The position numbers were made by a program, and so were the translations under genes. This document shows positions 7,959-16,552 of a stretch of DNA of 64,000 nt, piece by piece (position 1 is the first letter of the stretch; each line of letters starts with the position of its first letter). The notes below the pieces were generated by a model, which was not told where the DNA came from, did not search any database, and was given only the letters and a program-made list of their open reading frames with translations. This stretch comes from an uncultured Rhizobium sp. (GTDB lineage Bacteria; Pseudomonadota; Alphaproteobacteria; Rhizobiales; Rhizobiaceae): NCBI GenBank assembly GCA_945952045.1, contig CAMFHE010000018.1, positions 37,034-101,033 on the forward strand, read 5' to 3'.

Positions 7959-9077
7959 ATGCGTATTACTCTTGAGCGGTCCAATCTCCTGAAGTCGCTG
8001 AACCACGTTCATCGCGTGGTCGAACGTCGCAACACGATCCCGATCCTGTCGAACGTGTTGTTGCGCGCCGATGGAGCCGCACTCGCCATGAAGGCGACCG
8101 ACCTCGATCTCGAAATCACCGAGGAAACGCCCGCCAATGTCGAGCAGGCCGGCGCCACAACCGTGCCGGCGCACCTGCTTTACGACATCGTGCGCAAGCT
8201 GCCGGATGGCGCGGAAGTGCTCTTGGCGACGACGCCGGACGGCAATGCCATGACGGTTGCCTCCGGCCGCTCGAAATTCTCGCTGCAATGCCTGCCGCAA
8301 TCGGATTTCCCGGATCTGACGGCGGGCACGTTCAGCCACACCTTCAAGCTGAAGGCGACCGATCTCAAGATGCTGATCGACCGCACCCAGTTCGCCATCT
8401 CCACCGAGGAGACGCGCTACTACCTCAACGGCATCTTTTTCCACACCATCGAGGCCGGCGACGACCTGAAGCTGCGCGCCGTCGCCACCGACGGCCACCG
8501 ACTGGCGCGCGCCGACGTCAAGGCTCCCTCGGGTTCCGAGGGCATGCCGGGCATCATCATCCCGCGCAAGACGGTCGGCGAATTGCAAAAGCTCGTCGAC
8601 AATCCCGAGCTGATCGTCACCGTCGAGGTGTCGGACGCCAAGATCCGCCTGACCATCGGCTCGATCGTCATGACCTCGAAGCTGATCGACGGCACTTTCC
8701 CGGATTACCAGCGCGTCATTCCCGCCAATAACGACAAGCAGCTGCGCGTCGATTGCCAGACCTTTGCCCAGGCCGTCGACCGCGTCTCGACGATTTCGTC
8801 CGAGCGCGGTCGCGCCGTCAAGCTGGCGCTTGCCGACGGCCAGCTGCTGCTCACCGTCAACAACCCCGATTCGGGCAGCGCGACCGACGAACTGGCGGTC
8901 TCCTATGACAGCGACGCCATGGAAATCGGCTTCAACGCCAAATATCTGCTGGATATCACCGCCCAACTGTCCGGCAATGACGCGATCTTCCTGCTGGCCG
9001 ATGCCGGCTCGCCGACGCTGATCCGCGATACGGCCGATGACGATGCGCTGTATGTCCTGATGCCAATGCGCGTATAG
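7959..9077 (+). CDS. dnaN: DNA polymerase III sliding clamp (beta subunit)
   Basis: A 372-residue protein of exact family length, made of three clamp domains, ending with the conserved DDALYVLMPMRV that lines the partner-binding pocket. It starts MRITLERSNLLKSLNHVHRVVERRNTIPILSN. The clamp encircles DNA and tethers the replicative polymerase. Here dnaN is not next to dnaA or recF; it leads a run with pmtA and pyrF. I found no DnaA-box cluster in the 244 bases upstream, so this is unlikely to be the origin. Confidence 0.97.
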   Translation: MRITLERSNLLKSLNHVHRVVERRNTIPILSNVLLRADGAALAMKATDLDLEITEETPANVEQAGATTVPAHLLYDIVRKLPDGAEVLLATTPDGNAMTVASGRSKFSLQCLPQSDFPDLTAGTFSHTFKLKATDLKMLIDRTQFAISTEETRYYLNGIFFHTIEAGDDLKLRAVATDGHRLARADVKAPSGSEGMPGIIIPRKTVGELQKLVDNPELIVTVEVSDAKIRLTIGSIVMTSKLIDGTFPDYQRVIPANNDKQLRVDCQTFAQAVDRVSTISSERGRAVKLALADGQLLLTVNNPDSGSATDELAVSYDSDAMEIGFNAKYLLDITAQLSGNDAIFLLADAGSPTLIRDTADDDALYVLMPMRV

Positions 9078-9193
9078 CGAATTTCTGCCCCCGGAAAAAC
9101 CGGCGGCCTTGCGACTTGGATTTGCCGCAGTTGCGGCCGATCTATTGCGAACGGCGGATAACGGCCGGCGATGACAGGGGAAGTCAGGGCGAC

Positions 9194-9832
9194 ATGATGT
9201 TGCATGCCAAGATGAAAGAGCGGTTCGTCCGCCGGTTCGATGATGAAATCCGCTTCTTTCGCGGCTGGATGACCAAGCCCAAGGCAGTCGGCGCGATCAT
9301 GCCGACCTCGGCGCGCATGGCGCGGCGCATGGCGAGCCTGATCGATACCGGCTCCGGCCTGCCCGTGCTCGAGCTCGGCCCCGGCACCGGCGTCATCACC
9401 CGCGCCATTCTGGAGCGCGGAATCGCGCCCGATCAACTCGTCTCTGTGGAATATTCCACGGATTTCTACCTGCATCTCAAGCGGATGTTTGATGGCGTGC
9501 GCTTCATCCATGGCGATGCCTTCAATCTGAAGGAAACGCTGAGCGAGCTTGGCGACCAGCGCTTCGACAGCGTCATCTCGGGCATTCCGCTTTTGAATTT
9601 TCCGATGCATATGCGTGTATCGCTTTTGGAGGAACTGCTCGACCGTCTGCCGCCCGGCCGTCCGGTGGTGCAGTTTTCCTATGGGCCGACCTCGCCGATC
9701 GTTGCCCAGCCGGATCGTTATCGCGTCGAACATTTCGATTTCATCATGCGCAACATCCCGCCGGCCCAGATCTGGACCTACCGGCGTGGCGGCGAACTGC
9801 ATTACATTCCGCGCAAGTGGTGTCGTAAATAG
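9194..9832 (+). CDS. pmtA: phospholipid N-methyltransferase (PmtA type)
   Basis: A 212-residue soluble class I methyltransferase. PKAVGAIMPTSARMARRMAS is followed by the SAM motif VLELGPGTGVITRAIL near residue 60, VSVEYSTDFY and FDSVISGIPLLNFP. The set matches the rhizobial/Agrobacterium PmtA that methylates phosphatidylethanolamine to phosphatidylcholine at the membrane, where a basic N-terminus (MMLHAKMKERFVRRF) could bind. The start at 9194 follows CAGGG; an upstream frame from 9116 looks non-coding. It lies 116 bases after dnaN. Confidence 0.8.
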   Translation: MMLHAKMKERFVRRFDDEIRFFRGWMTKPKAVGAIMPTSARMARRMASLIDTGSGLPVLELGPGTGVITRAILERGIAPDQLVSVEYSTDFYLHLKRMFDGVRFIHGDAFNLKETLSELGDQRFDSVISGIPLLNFPMHMRVSLLEELLDRLPPGRPVVQFSYGPTSPIVAQPDRYRVEHFDFIMRNIPPAQIWTYRRGGELHYIPRKWCRK

Positions 9833-9919
9833 CCTCTCCCGCCCGGCTTGCCTTTGATGTCCTCTCGTGCGAGGGGATGCCGGTTTGACCGTACGATTGC
9901 CGAAAGGGTGGAGAGAGAT

Positions 9920-10627
9920 ATGCAAGCACGCGACCGTCTGATCGTCAGCCTCGATGTCCCGACCGTTCAGGAGGCTGAAAAGCTCGTGACGCTGCTCGGC
10001 GACGAAGCCTCCTTCTACAAGATCGGCTACCAGCTCGTCTTCGCCGGCGGGCTGGAATTCGCCCGCGATCTGGCGAAAAGCGGCAAGAAGGTCTTCCTCG
10101 ACATGAAGCTGCTCGACATCGACAATACGGTTGCCTCCGGCGTCGAGAACATCGCCAGGATGGGCATGTCGATGCTGACGCTGCATGCCTATCCCAAGGC
10201 GATGCGCGCCGCCGTCGAAGCGGCGAAGGGTTCCGGCCTCTGCCTGCTCGGCGTCACGGTGCTGACCTCGATGGACGAAGCCGATCTGAAGGATGCCGGT
10301 TACACCGACGATCCGCGCACCCTGGTGCTGCGCCGCGCCGAGCAGGCGCGCGAAGCTGGCATGGGCGGCATCGTCTGCTCGGCCGAGGAGGCTGAGGCCG
10401 TGCGCGCCGTCATCGGCCCGGACATGGCGCTGGTGACGCCCGGCATCCGCCCCACGGGTTCGGACAAGGGCGACCAGAAGCGGGTGATGACGCCTTACGA
10501 CGCACTGACGGCCGGCGCGAGCCATCTTGTCGTTGGACGCCCGATCGTCAAGGCCGCTGACCCGAAAGCGGCGGCCCACGCCATTCTCGCCGAAATGCTC
10601 GCCGCGAGCTGGCCGGCCAATCGCTAA
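9920..10627 (+). CDS. pyrF: orotidine 5'-phosphate decarboxylase
   Basis: A 235-residue TIM-barrel enzyme that makes UMP from OMP. The catalytic DxKxxD is visible in [14 protein letters not shown] near residue 60, with the phosphate loop [20 protein letters not shown] near 175 and [12 protein letters not shown] near the end. The start at 9920 follows GAGAGAGAT; 24 further in-frame codons upstream are less protein-like. DUF1330 follows 21 bases downstream on the same strand. Confidence 0.95.
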   Translation: MQARDRLIVSLDVPTVQEAEKLVTLLGDEASFYKIGYQLVFAGGLEFARDLAKSGKKVFLDMKLLDIDNTVASGVENIARMGMSMLTLHAYPKAMRAAVEAAKGSGLCLLGVTVLTSMDEADLKDAGYTDDPRTLVLRRAEQAREAGMGGIVCSAEEAEAVRAVIGPDMALVTPGIRPTGSDKGDQKRVMTPYDALTAGASHLVVGRPIVKAADPKAAAHAILAEMLAASWPANR

Positions 10628-10648
10628 AAACCTGAAAAGGAGGACAAT

Positions 10649-10936
10649 ATGGCCAAGGGTTACTGGATTGCGCGGGTCGATGTGCGCGACCCCGAGCGCT
10701 ACAAGGACTACGTCGCCGCCGCCAAGGTGGCCTTCGAAAAATATGGCGCGAATTTCCTCGCCCGCGGCGGCGCCTATACCGAGCTGGAAGGCAAAGCGCG
10801 CGGCCGCAACGTGGTCATCGAGTTCCCCAGCCACCAACATGCGGTGGATTGCTACAACTCGCCGGAATACCAGATCGCCGCCAAAATCCGCCAGGAAGTC
10901 GCCGACGCCGAAATGGTCGTCGTCGAAGGTATCTGA
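10649..10936 (+). CDS. DUF1330 domain protein
   Basis: A 95-residue dimeric alpha/beta-barrel type protein filling one DUF1330 domain: GYWIARVDVRDPERYKDYVAAA, FLARGGAYTELEG and VVIEFPSHQHAVDCYNSPEYQ are all diagnostic. The biochemical role is unknown. AAAGGAGGA directly upstream gives a strong ribosome site, and the 21-base gap to pyrF suggests one transcript. A GC-rich hairpin follows. Confidence 0.9.
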   Translation: MAKGYWIARVDVRDPERYKDYVAAAKVAFEKYGANFLARGGAYTELEGKARGRNVVIEFPSHQHAVDCYNSPEYQIAAKIRQEVADAEMVVVEGI

Positions 10937-10961
10937 CCGCTTTGATATATCCGGTTGCAGT

Positions 10962-11028
10962 GCGGCGTGATGGCTCTTCACGCCGCCGCTCTCTTCGGCT
11001 AAGACGAAACGCAACAGTGATCGTTTCG
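10962..11028 (+). other. two hairpins between DUF1330 and the NDUFA9-like gene
   Basis: GCGGCGTGA (10962-10970) pairs perfectly with TCACGCCGC (10978-10986). CGAAACG (11005-11011) pairs with CGTTTCG (11022-11028) just before the next gene's ribosome site. Neither has a T-tract, so they may attenuate or protect the message and not terminate it. Confidence 0.45.
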
Positions 11029-11048
11029 CCTTCCTGAAGGAGCCTTCC

Positions 11049-12029
11049 ATGACCTTGTCCAACCTGCCGCCGCTCGTCACCGTTTTCGGGGGCTCGGGGT
11101 TCGTCGGGCGCAGCATCGTCCGGGCGCTGGCCAAGCGCGGCTATCGCATCCGCGTCGCGGTGCGCCGTCCGGATCTGGCCGGCTTCCTGCAGCCGATGGG
11201 CAATGTCGGGCAGATTTCTTTCGTGCAGGCCAACCTGCGTTATCGCGCTTCGGTCGATGCCGCCGTCGTCGGCGCAACCCATGTCGTCAACTGCGTCGGC
11301 ATCCTGCATGAGTCCGGCCGCAACACCTTCGACGCCGTGCAGGAATTCGGCGCTCGTGCGGTGGCCGAAGCCGCCCGCGCCGCGGGTGCGACGCTCACCC
11401 ATCTCTCCGCCATCGGTGCCGATGCGAAGTCGGAATCGGCCTATGCCCGCACAAAGGGCCGCGCCGAGGCCGCGGTGCTGTCGATCAAGCCGGACGCGAT
11501 CATCCTGCGTCCTTCGGTGGTTTTCGGTCAGGACGACAGCTTCTTCAACAAATTCGGCCGCATGTCGCAAACCATGCCTTTCCTGCCGCTGGTCGGCGGC
11601 GGCAAGACGAAGTTCCAGCCGGTCTTCGTCGAAGATGTCGCCGAGGCGGCGGTGCGCGCCGTCGATGGCAAGCTGACGCCCGGCGCCGTCTATGAGCTTG
11701 GCGGCCCCGCCGTCATGAGCTTCAAGGAATGTCTCGAGACAGTGCTCACCGTTGTCGACCGTCACAAGCCGCTGGTAACGCTGCCCTTCGGCATCGCCTC
11801 GCTGATCGGCTCCGTCGCTTCGCTGGTGCCCTTCGTGCAGCCGCCGCTGACGGCGGATCAGGTGACGCTGCTCAAGTCCGACAACATCGTCTCCAAGGAG
11901 GCGATTGCCGCCGGGCGCACGCTGGTCGGCATGGGCATTGCGCCGACCATGGTCGATACCGTGCTGCCGACCTACATGGTCCAGTATCGTCCGCAGGGCC
12001 AGTTCCGCCGGTCCGGCCGCGCCGCATAA
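11049..12029 (+). CDS. NDUFA9-like NAD(P)-binding protein (complex I accessory family)
   Basis: A 326-residue atypical short-chain dehydrogenase. It opens with the Rossmann motif VTVFGGSGFVGRSIVRALAKRGYRIRVAVRRPD and continues with VVNCVGIL, LTHLSAIGAD and YARTKGRAEAAV, the pattern of the NDUFA9 family, in which the fold binds a nucleotide but may not be catalytic. In alphaproteobacteria such proteins are linked to respiratory complex I or quinone metabolism. A strong AAGGAG precedes the ATG. No complex I genes are nearby. Confidence 0.85.
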   Translation: MTLSNLPPLVTVFGGSGFVGRSIVRALAKRGYRIRVAVRRPDLAGFLQPMGNVGQISFVQANLRYRASVDAAVVGATHVVNCVGILHESGRNTFDAVQEFGARAVAEAARAAGATLTHLSAIGADAKSESAYARTKGRAEAAVLSIKPDAIILRPSVVFGQDDSFFNKFGRMSQTMPFLPLVGGGKTKFQPVFVEDVAEAAVRAVDGKLTPGAVYELGGPAVMSFKECLETVLTVVDRHKPLVTLPFGIASLIGSVASLVPFVQPPLTADQVTLLKSDNIVSKEAIAAGRTLVGMGIAPTMVDTVLPTYMVQYRPQGQFRRSGRAA

Positions 12030-12378
12030 AACGCATTTCCGGGAAGTCGAAACCGGTCCTTCACGCGGAAATGCAAACAGGCCTCGCCCCTGTCTTCCGC
12101 CGCGAATCGCCTTTCACGCCGCTGCGGTCCGCCCGTGGCGGCGTCTTTGCTTAAGGCAAAAAATATCTCAGGATCGGCTGTTTTGAGGCGGGAATTTCGA
12201 CCTCCGGCGAGTCCCAGCGTTGCACAAATATCGCACGCGAAAACGGAACGCATTAACCGGCGATTCAGGTGAATCCTCTATTGATGTTTGTCAGCCGCCG
12301 GCTTAGACACGCCCGGCGTGACGCTGGCGCCAAGGGATCGGGCGCCGCGCACCATCCTGATTTGAAAGGCATTTTTCC
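12030..12378. other. intergenic region holding one palindromic repeat
   Basis: 349 bases between two plus-strand genes. The first 45 hold repeat copy 2 (12033-12074). The rest is moderately AT-rich and shows no open frame with a ribosome site and no clear promoter hexamers. Confidence 0.5.
12033..12074. repeat. rhizobial intergenic palindrome, copy 2
   Basis: GCATTTCCG (12033-12041) pairs with CGGAAATGC (12066-12074). Within it GAAACCGGTCCTTCAC resembles the core GGAAAACCGGTTCCCAC seen in copy 4 at 54230-54277. It sits directly after the NDUFA9-like stop codon. Confidence 0.65.
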
Positions 12379-12534
12379 ATGGGAAAGTCTATCGCACTGT
12401 TTTTTGCGTGTGCGGCTCTGGTCATTCTCGCCGGCTCGTTCATGGCGCCGGGCACGGTCGCTGCGATCAAGGGCGAATGCGCCCCGGCATACGGCGTCGA
12501 TCCGTGCAGCACAGGCAGCATCGCCGCCAACTGA
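12379..12534 (+). CDS. small exported protein, unknown function
   Basis: A 51-residue protein. Residues 1-30 (MGKSIALFFACAALVILAGSFMA..) form a signal peptide or single membrane anchor; the remaining 20 residues contain two cysteines in KGECAPAYGVDPCSTGS, which could form a disulfide in the periplasm. GAAAGG lies eight bases before the ATG, and a good terminator follows at 12572, which together argue for a real gene. I do not recognise a family. Confidence 0.6.
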   Translation: MGKSIALFFACAALVILAGSFMAPGTVAAIKGECAPAYGVDPCSTGSIAAN

Positions 12535-12571
12535 CGGCGTCCTGCCCCGCGCTTTTATGAGCGCATGAGCG

Positions 12572-12620
12572 AAGGCGGCTGAACGCCTGCTGCAAAGCAG
12601 GATCGTTCCACCGCCTTTTT
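12572..12620 (+). terminator. intrinsic terminator of the small exported protein gene
   Basis: AAGGCGG (12572-12578) pairs with CCGCCTT (12611-12617), enclosing a second perfect hairpin CCTGCT-GCAA-AGCAGG (12586-12601), followed by a run of T to 12620. Confidence 0.75.
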
Positions 12621-12641
12621 CTATGCCTGCATGCAGCCATG

Positions 12642-12673
12642 AAAAAAGGCCGGGCGCTCAGCGCCCGGCCTTT
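12642..12673 (-). terminator. intrinsic terminator of uppP
   Basis: AAAGGCCGGGCGC (12645-12657) pairs with GCGCCCGGCCTTT (12661-12673) around a three-base loop. The run of six A at 12642-12647 gives the T-tract on the minus strand, just past the uppP stop. Confidence 0.85.
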
Positions 12674-12692
12674 GTCGTTCAAGCCGGAAAAA

Positions 12693-13490
12693 TCAGGAAA
12701 CGTAGCCCAAGGCGGCCATGCCCAGCAGCGCCGCGCCGAGAATGATGCGATAGATCGCAAAAGCGGTGAAACGGTTGCTCTGGATATAGGTCAGCAGCCA
12801 TTTGACCGAGATGAAGGCGACGATGGTGGAGACGACGAAGGCGAGGCCGAGCGCCGACCAGTCTTCATTGGCTGCGCCGCCATCTTTCCAGGTCTTCAGC
12901 AGCTGATAGGCGCTTGCCGCATACATGGTGGGGATGCCGACCAGGAAGGCGAATTCGGTGGCGGCGGCGCGATTGGCGGTGCCGGCCAGCATGGCGACGA
13001 AAATCGTCGCGCCCGAACGCGATGTGCCCGGAAAGATGCCGGCGACCACCTGCGCGATACCGACGAGGATGGCGACCATCCAGGTGATCTGCGTGTAGGG
13101 CGGTTTGCGCGCCGCCGCCCATTCGGCAAAAATCATCCAGATGCCGCCGATGATCAGCGCCCAGGCGATGGGGGTGGCGTTTTCCGGCAGTTCGAAGCCG
13201 AGCTTCTTGACGATCAGGCCGAGAACGGCGGTGATCAGGAAGGCGACCATCAGCTTCATCGCATAACGGCGGTTTTTCGGCTCGCGCCACCCCAGCGCCA
13301 GATCCAGCAGCCGCCGCCAGTAGATGATGGTCACGGCGAGGATGGCGCCGGCCTGGATGACGATGTTGAACGTATCCGACCGCGCACCCAGCCACTGCTC
13401 GGCAATGATCAGGTGGCCGGTGCTGGAGATCGGAAGAAATTCGGTGATTCCCTCGATGATCCCCAATATGATAACGTTGATGTAGTCCAT
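12693..13490 (-). CDS. uppP: undecaprenyl-diphosphatase UppP (BacA)
   Basis: A 265-residue multi-pass membrane protein that dephosphorylates undecaprenyl pyrophosphate to recycle the lipid carrier for peptidoglycan and other envelope sugars. Both active-site regions are intact: GIIEGITEFLPISSTGHLII near residue 10 and IFPGTSRSGATIFVAML near 150. The start at 13490 (MDYINVIILG) fits the family; the longer frame upstream is intergenic repeat. A bidirectional-looking terminator follows the stop. Confidence 0.95.
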   Translation of the reverse strand: MDYINVIILGIIEGITEFLPISSTGHLIIAEQWLGARSDTFNIVIQAGAILAVTIIYWRRLLDLALGWREPKNRRYAMKLMVAFLITAVLGLIVKKLGFELPENATPIAWALIIGGIWMIFAEWAAARKPPYTQITWMVAILVGIAQVVAGIFPGTSRSGATIFVAMLAGTANRAAATEFAFLVGIPTMYAASAYQLLKTWKDGGAANEDWSALGLAFVVSTIVAFISVKWLLTYIQSNRFTAFAIYRIILGAALLGMAALGYVS

Positions 13491-13819
13491 GAAGGTCTCC
13501 GGTTGAAGGCGGCGGCGGGAGCCTGGAGCATGTCCAGGAAAAAAGTGTAGAGCGGTTTTCCGTCCTGAAATGCGACAAAACAAAGGTTGAGCAGCGCAGC
13601 GCGCCGTTCCATTCCCGATCCGCATGGCGAAAAAACGCCCGTTTCGCCAGATCGTCACGAAATGTCCATGCATCAGGCAGCAAGAGGCGGGACTGCTAAA
13701 ACTTGATTCTCATATTGAACCGACCATGTAATCCTATATCTTTCTTAAACTCTGATCGTTAGGAGTTTGATAAAGAATAAGAGATCTCCCAGGCGCCAAC
13801 GGGCGGACCGAAGCGAAGA
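13491..13819. other. divergent intergenic region uppP / fzlA-like gene
   Basis: 329 bases. The uppP-proximal third holds repeat copy 3 (13528-13573). The 90 bases nearest the fzlA-like gene are AT-rich and probably carry its promoter, though I could not pick one convincing -35/-10 pair. Confidence 0.45.
13528..13573. repeat. rhizobial intergenic palindrome, copy 3
   Basis: Outer arms GCAT and ATGC at the two ends enclose GGAAAA (13537-13542) and TTTTCC (13556-13561). Read on the minus strand the core is GGAAAACCGCTCTACAC followed by TTTTTTCC, the same design as copies 1 and 4. Confidence 0.7.
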
Positions 13820-14512
13820 ATGCCAGTACTCTATCACCACCCCATGTCCACGACCTCCCGGTTCATCCGGCTGGTGCTTGCCGAATACGGCTATCAGGTC
13901 GAACTGATCGAAGAGCAGACCTGGGACAAACGGCGCGATTTTCTCGCGCTCAATCCGGCCGGCACCCTGCCTGTGTATGTGGACGACAGCATGCGCGCGC
14001 TCTGTGGCGCGACGGTGATATCCGAATATCTCGACGAGACCCATGGCGTGCTCAAGCGCGACCGGCGGCTTCTGGCGGAAGATCCCTTCCAGCGCGCCGA
14101 AATTCGCCGCCTGACGGAGTGGTTCCTGCAGAAGATGGAGCAGGACGTGACCCGGCCGCTCGCGCGTGAACGCGTCTTCAAGCTGCAGATGACGACCGAG
14201 CAGGGCGGCGGCGCGCCTGACAGCAAGATGCTGCGCACCGCCCGCAACAATATCCGCCAGCATATGCGATACCTCTCCTGGCTCGCCGGCTCGCGGCAAT
14301 GGCTGGCCGGCGAACGGCTGAGCTATGCCGATCTTGCCGCCGCCGCCGCCGTCTCGGTGCTGGATTATCTCGGCGAGATCGAGTGGTCGGAATCGCCGGT
14401 CGCCAAGGACTGGTACCAGCGGCTGAAATCGCGACCCTCCTTCCGCCCGATGCTCAACGACCGGGTGCGCGGCCTGACCCCCGTCTCCCACTACGCCGAT
14501 CTGGACTTTTGA
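13820..14512 (+). CDS. fzlA: glutathione S-transferase fold protein, FzlA-like division factor
   Basis: A 230-residue two-domain GST-fold protein: a thioredoxin-like N-half (MPVLYHHPMSTTSRFIRLVLAEYGY.., ALNPAGTLPVYVDD) and an all-helical C-half. It ends with SHYADLDF, a C-terminal tail I associate with FzlA, the alphaproteobacterial GST homologue that binds FtsZ and promotes constriction. Adjacency to queG fits my recollection of this locus in related genomes. If FzlA, it acts at the cytoplasmic face of the division site and not as a detoxifying transferase. The alternative is an ordinary GST. Confidence 0.7.
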   Translation: MPVLYHHPMSTTSRFIRLVLAEYGYQVELIEEQTWDKRRDFLALNPAGTLPVYVDDSMRALCGATVISEYLDETHGVLKRDRRLLAEDPFQRAEIRRLTEWFLQKMEQDVTRPLARERVFKLQMTTEQGGGAPDSKMLRTARNNIRQHMRYLSWLAGSRQWLAGERLSYADLAAAAAVSVLDYLGEIEWSESPVAKDWYQRLKSRPSFRPMLNDRVRGLTPVSHYADLDF

Positions 14513-14523
14513 CGGAGGCGGCC

Positions 14524-15678
14524 ATGGACGAGGCCGCCCGCCCCGATAAAGCCGAAAAACGGCGCCGCATGCTGACGGACTTCGTCAAGGCGGAGGCGAA
14601 AGCGCTCGGTTTCGATCTCTGCCGCATCACCCTGTCCGATGCCATGCCGCAAGCGCCGGAACGCCTGGCGCAGTTTCTCGGCGCCGGTTATCACGGCACC
14701 ATGGAGTGGATGGCGGACACGCAAGCGCGCCGCGCCGATCCGCGCGTGCTCTGGGGCGAGGTTCGCTCCATCGTCCTTTTCGGCCTGAATTACGGCCCCG
14801 AGACCGATCCGCGCGCACTCCTGGAAAAACCGGACAAGGCGGCGATTTCCGTCTATGCCCGCAATCGCGATTATCACGACATTATAAAGGGCCGCCTCAA
14901 GGAGATCGCCACGCGCTTCGCAGCGCGGTCGAAAGAGGACGTGAAAGTCTTCGTCGATACCGCGCCTGTCATGGAAAAGCCGCTCGCCGCCGCCGCCGGT
15001 CTCGGTTGGCAGGGCAAGCATACCAATCTCGTCAGCCGCGAATTCGGGTCCTGGCTGTTTCTCGGCAGCATGTTCACGACGGCCGATCTTCTGATTGACG
15101 AGCCCGAGCGGGACCGCTGCGGCTCCTGCCACGCCTGTCTTGCCGCCTGCCCGACCGATGCGTTTCCGGCACCCTACAGGATCGACGCGCGGCGTTGCAT
15201 TTCCTATCTCACCATCGAACACAAGGGACCGATCGACCCGGCGCTGCGTATCCGCATCGGCAATCGCATCTATGGCTGCGACGATTGCCTGGCCGCCTGT
15301 CCCTGGAACAAGTTTGCCGCCGCCGCCGCCGAAATGAAATTGAAGGCGCGCGACGATCTCAACGAACCCGCGATTGCCGATCTCCTGACGCTGACGGATG
15401 GCGAATTCCGCACCTTCTTCAGCGGTTCGCCGGTCAAGCGCATCGGCCGTGACCGGTTCGTGCGCAATGTCCTGATCGCCGCCGGCAATTCCGCGGACCG
15501 GACGCTGATCGCGCCCTGTCTGGCGCTGTTGGAGGATGCCGCTCCCGTGGTGCGCGCCATGGCGGTCTGGGCGCTGTCGCGACTGATGGAAGCAGAAGAA
15601 TTTCAGGCGCTCTCTCTATATAGAGAGAAGGAAGCAGACGAGGCCGTTCTGGACGAATGGCGACAGGTGGGAGTGTGA
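14524..15678 (+). CDS. queG: epoxyqueuosine reductase QueG
   Basis: A 384-residue cobalamin and iron-sulfur enzyme for the last step of queuosine synthesis on tRNA. Two [4Fe-4S] ligand sets are visible, CGSCHACLAACPTDAF near residue 200 and CDDCLAACPWNKF near 257, together with YARNRDYHDIIKGRL and the FVDTAPVMEKPLAAAAGLGWQGKHTN active-site stretch. The start at 14524 has GGAGG upstream and lies 11 bases after the fzlA-like stop, so the genes are probably co-transcribed. Confidence 0.95.
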   Translation: MDEAARPDKAEKRRRMLTDFVKAEAKALGFDLCRITLSDAMPQAPERLAQFLGAGYHGTMEWMADTQARRADPRVLWGEVRSIVLFGLNYGPETDPRALLEKPDKAAISVYARNRDYHDIIKGRLKEIATRFAARSKEDVKVFVDTAPVMEKPLAAAAGLGWQGKHTNLVSREFGSWLFLGSMFTTADLLIDEPERDRCGSCHACLAACPTDAFPAPYRIDARRCISYLTIEHKGPIDPALRIRIGNRIYGCDDCLAACPWNKFAAAAAEMKLKARDDLNEPAIADLLTLTDGEFRTFFSGSPVKRIGRDRFVRNVLIAAGNSADRTLIAPCLALLEDAAPVVRAMAVWALSRLMEAEEFQALSLYREKEADEAVLDEWRQVGV

Positions 15679-15679
15679 C

Positions 15680-16552
15680 ATGCGGATGATGATTTTCGGT
15701 GCGGGCTATTCCGGCAAGGCGATCGGGACGGAAGCGAGAGCGAAGGGCGCAGATGTCTGCGGCACGACACGCACGCCGGAAAAGGCCGCCAGCCTGACCG
15801 CAGCCGGCATCGACCCGCTGGTGTTCGACGGCGCCGCCTTTTCGCCGGCGCTCGAGGCGCGCATGGCAACGGCAACCCATCTCGTCCAGTCGATCGCGCC
15901 CGGTCGTGAGGGCGATCCGCTGATCCGGCTGGCCGGCACAGATCTGCGCGCCCGCATGCCGGCGCTGCAATGGATCGGCTATCTCTCGACCGTCGGCGTC
16001 TATGGCGATCACCGGGGCGGCTGGGTGGATGAGGATACCCCTTTCCAGCCGGTATCGCAGCGCTCGCGCGAGCGCGTCGAGGCGGAACAGGGCTGGATGG
16101 CGCTTGGCGAGAAAATCGGCATTCCGGTCGCGGTCCTGCGCCTGTCCGGCATTTATGGTCCCGGCCGCAACGCGTTCGTCAATCTGGATAACGGCACGGC
16201 CCGGCGGCTCATCAAGCCGAGCCAGGTTTTCAACCGTATCCGCGTCGAGGATATCGCCGGCGCGACGCTGTTCCTGGCCGAACGCGGTCTTGGCGGCATC
16301 GTCAACGTGACCGACGACGAACCGGCGCCGCCGCAGGACGTCGTGACGGAGGCCGCGCGGCTGATGGGCATCGCCCCGCCGCCCGAACAGGCCTTCGAAA
16401 CCGCCGAACTGTCGCCGATGGCGCGCTCCTTTTATGGCGAGAACAAGCGCGTCTCCAACCGTCGCCTGCGGGCGCTGGGATATGAGCCGCGCTTTGCCAA
16501 TTACCGTGCATCGCTGGCGGCGCTCTGGCAGGGACAGGACTGGCGTGGATAA
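15680..16552 (+). CDS. SDR family NAD(P)-dependent epimerase/reductase-like protein
   Basis: A 290-residue protein with an N-terminal Rossmann motif MMIFGAGYSGKAIG, IGYLSTVGVYGDHRGGWVDE as the active-site strand with the Y in VYGD, and RLSGIYGPGRNAF. This is the YeeZ-like extended SDR type; the substrate is unknown. It begins one base after the queG stop, so it belongs to the fzlA-queG transcript. Confidence 0.8.
   Translation: MRMMIFGAGYSGKAIGTEARAKGADVCGTTRTPEKAASLTAAGIDPLVFDGAAFSPALEARMATATHLVQSIAPGREGDPLIRLAGTDLRARMPALQWIGYLSTVGVYGDHRGGWVDEDTPFQPVSQRSRERVEAEQGWMALGEKIGIPVAVLRLSGIYGPGRNAFVNLDNGTARRLIKPSQVFNRIRVEDIAGATLFLAERGLGGIVNVTDDEPAPPQDVVTEAARLMGIAPPPEQAFETAELSPMARSFYGENKRVSNRRLRALGYEPRFANYRASLAALWQGQDWRG

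Noticed and set aside
8903..11134. 743-codon minus-strand frame across pmtA and pyrF
   Set aside because: Antisense to well-recognised genes and without any family pattern.
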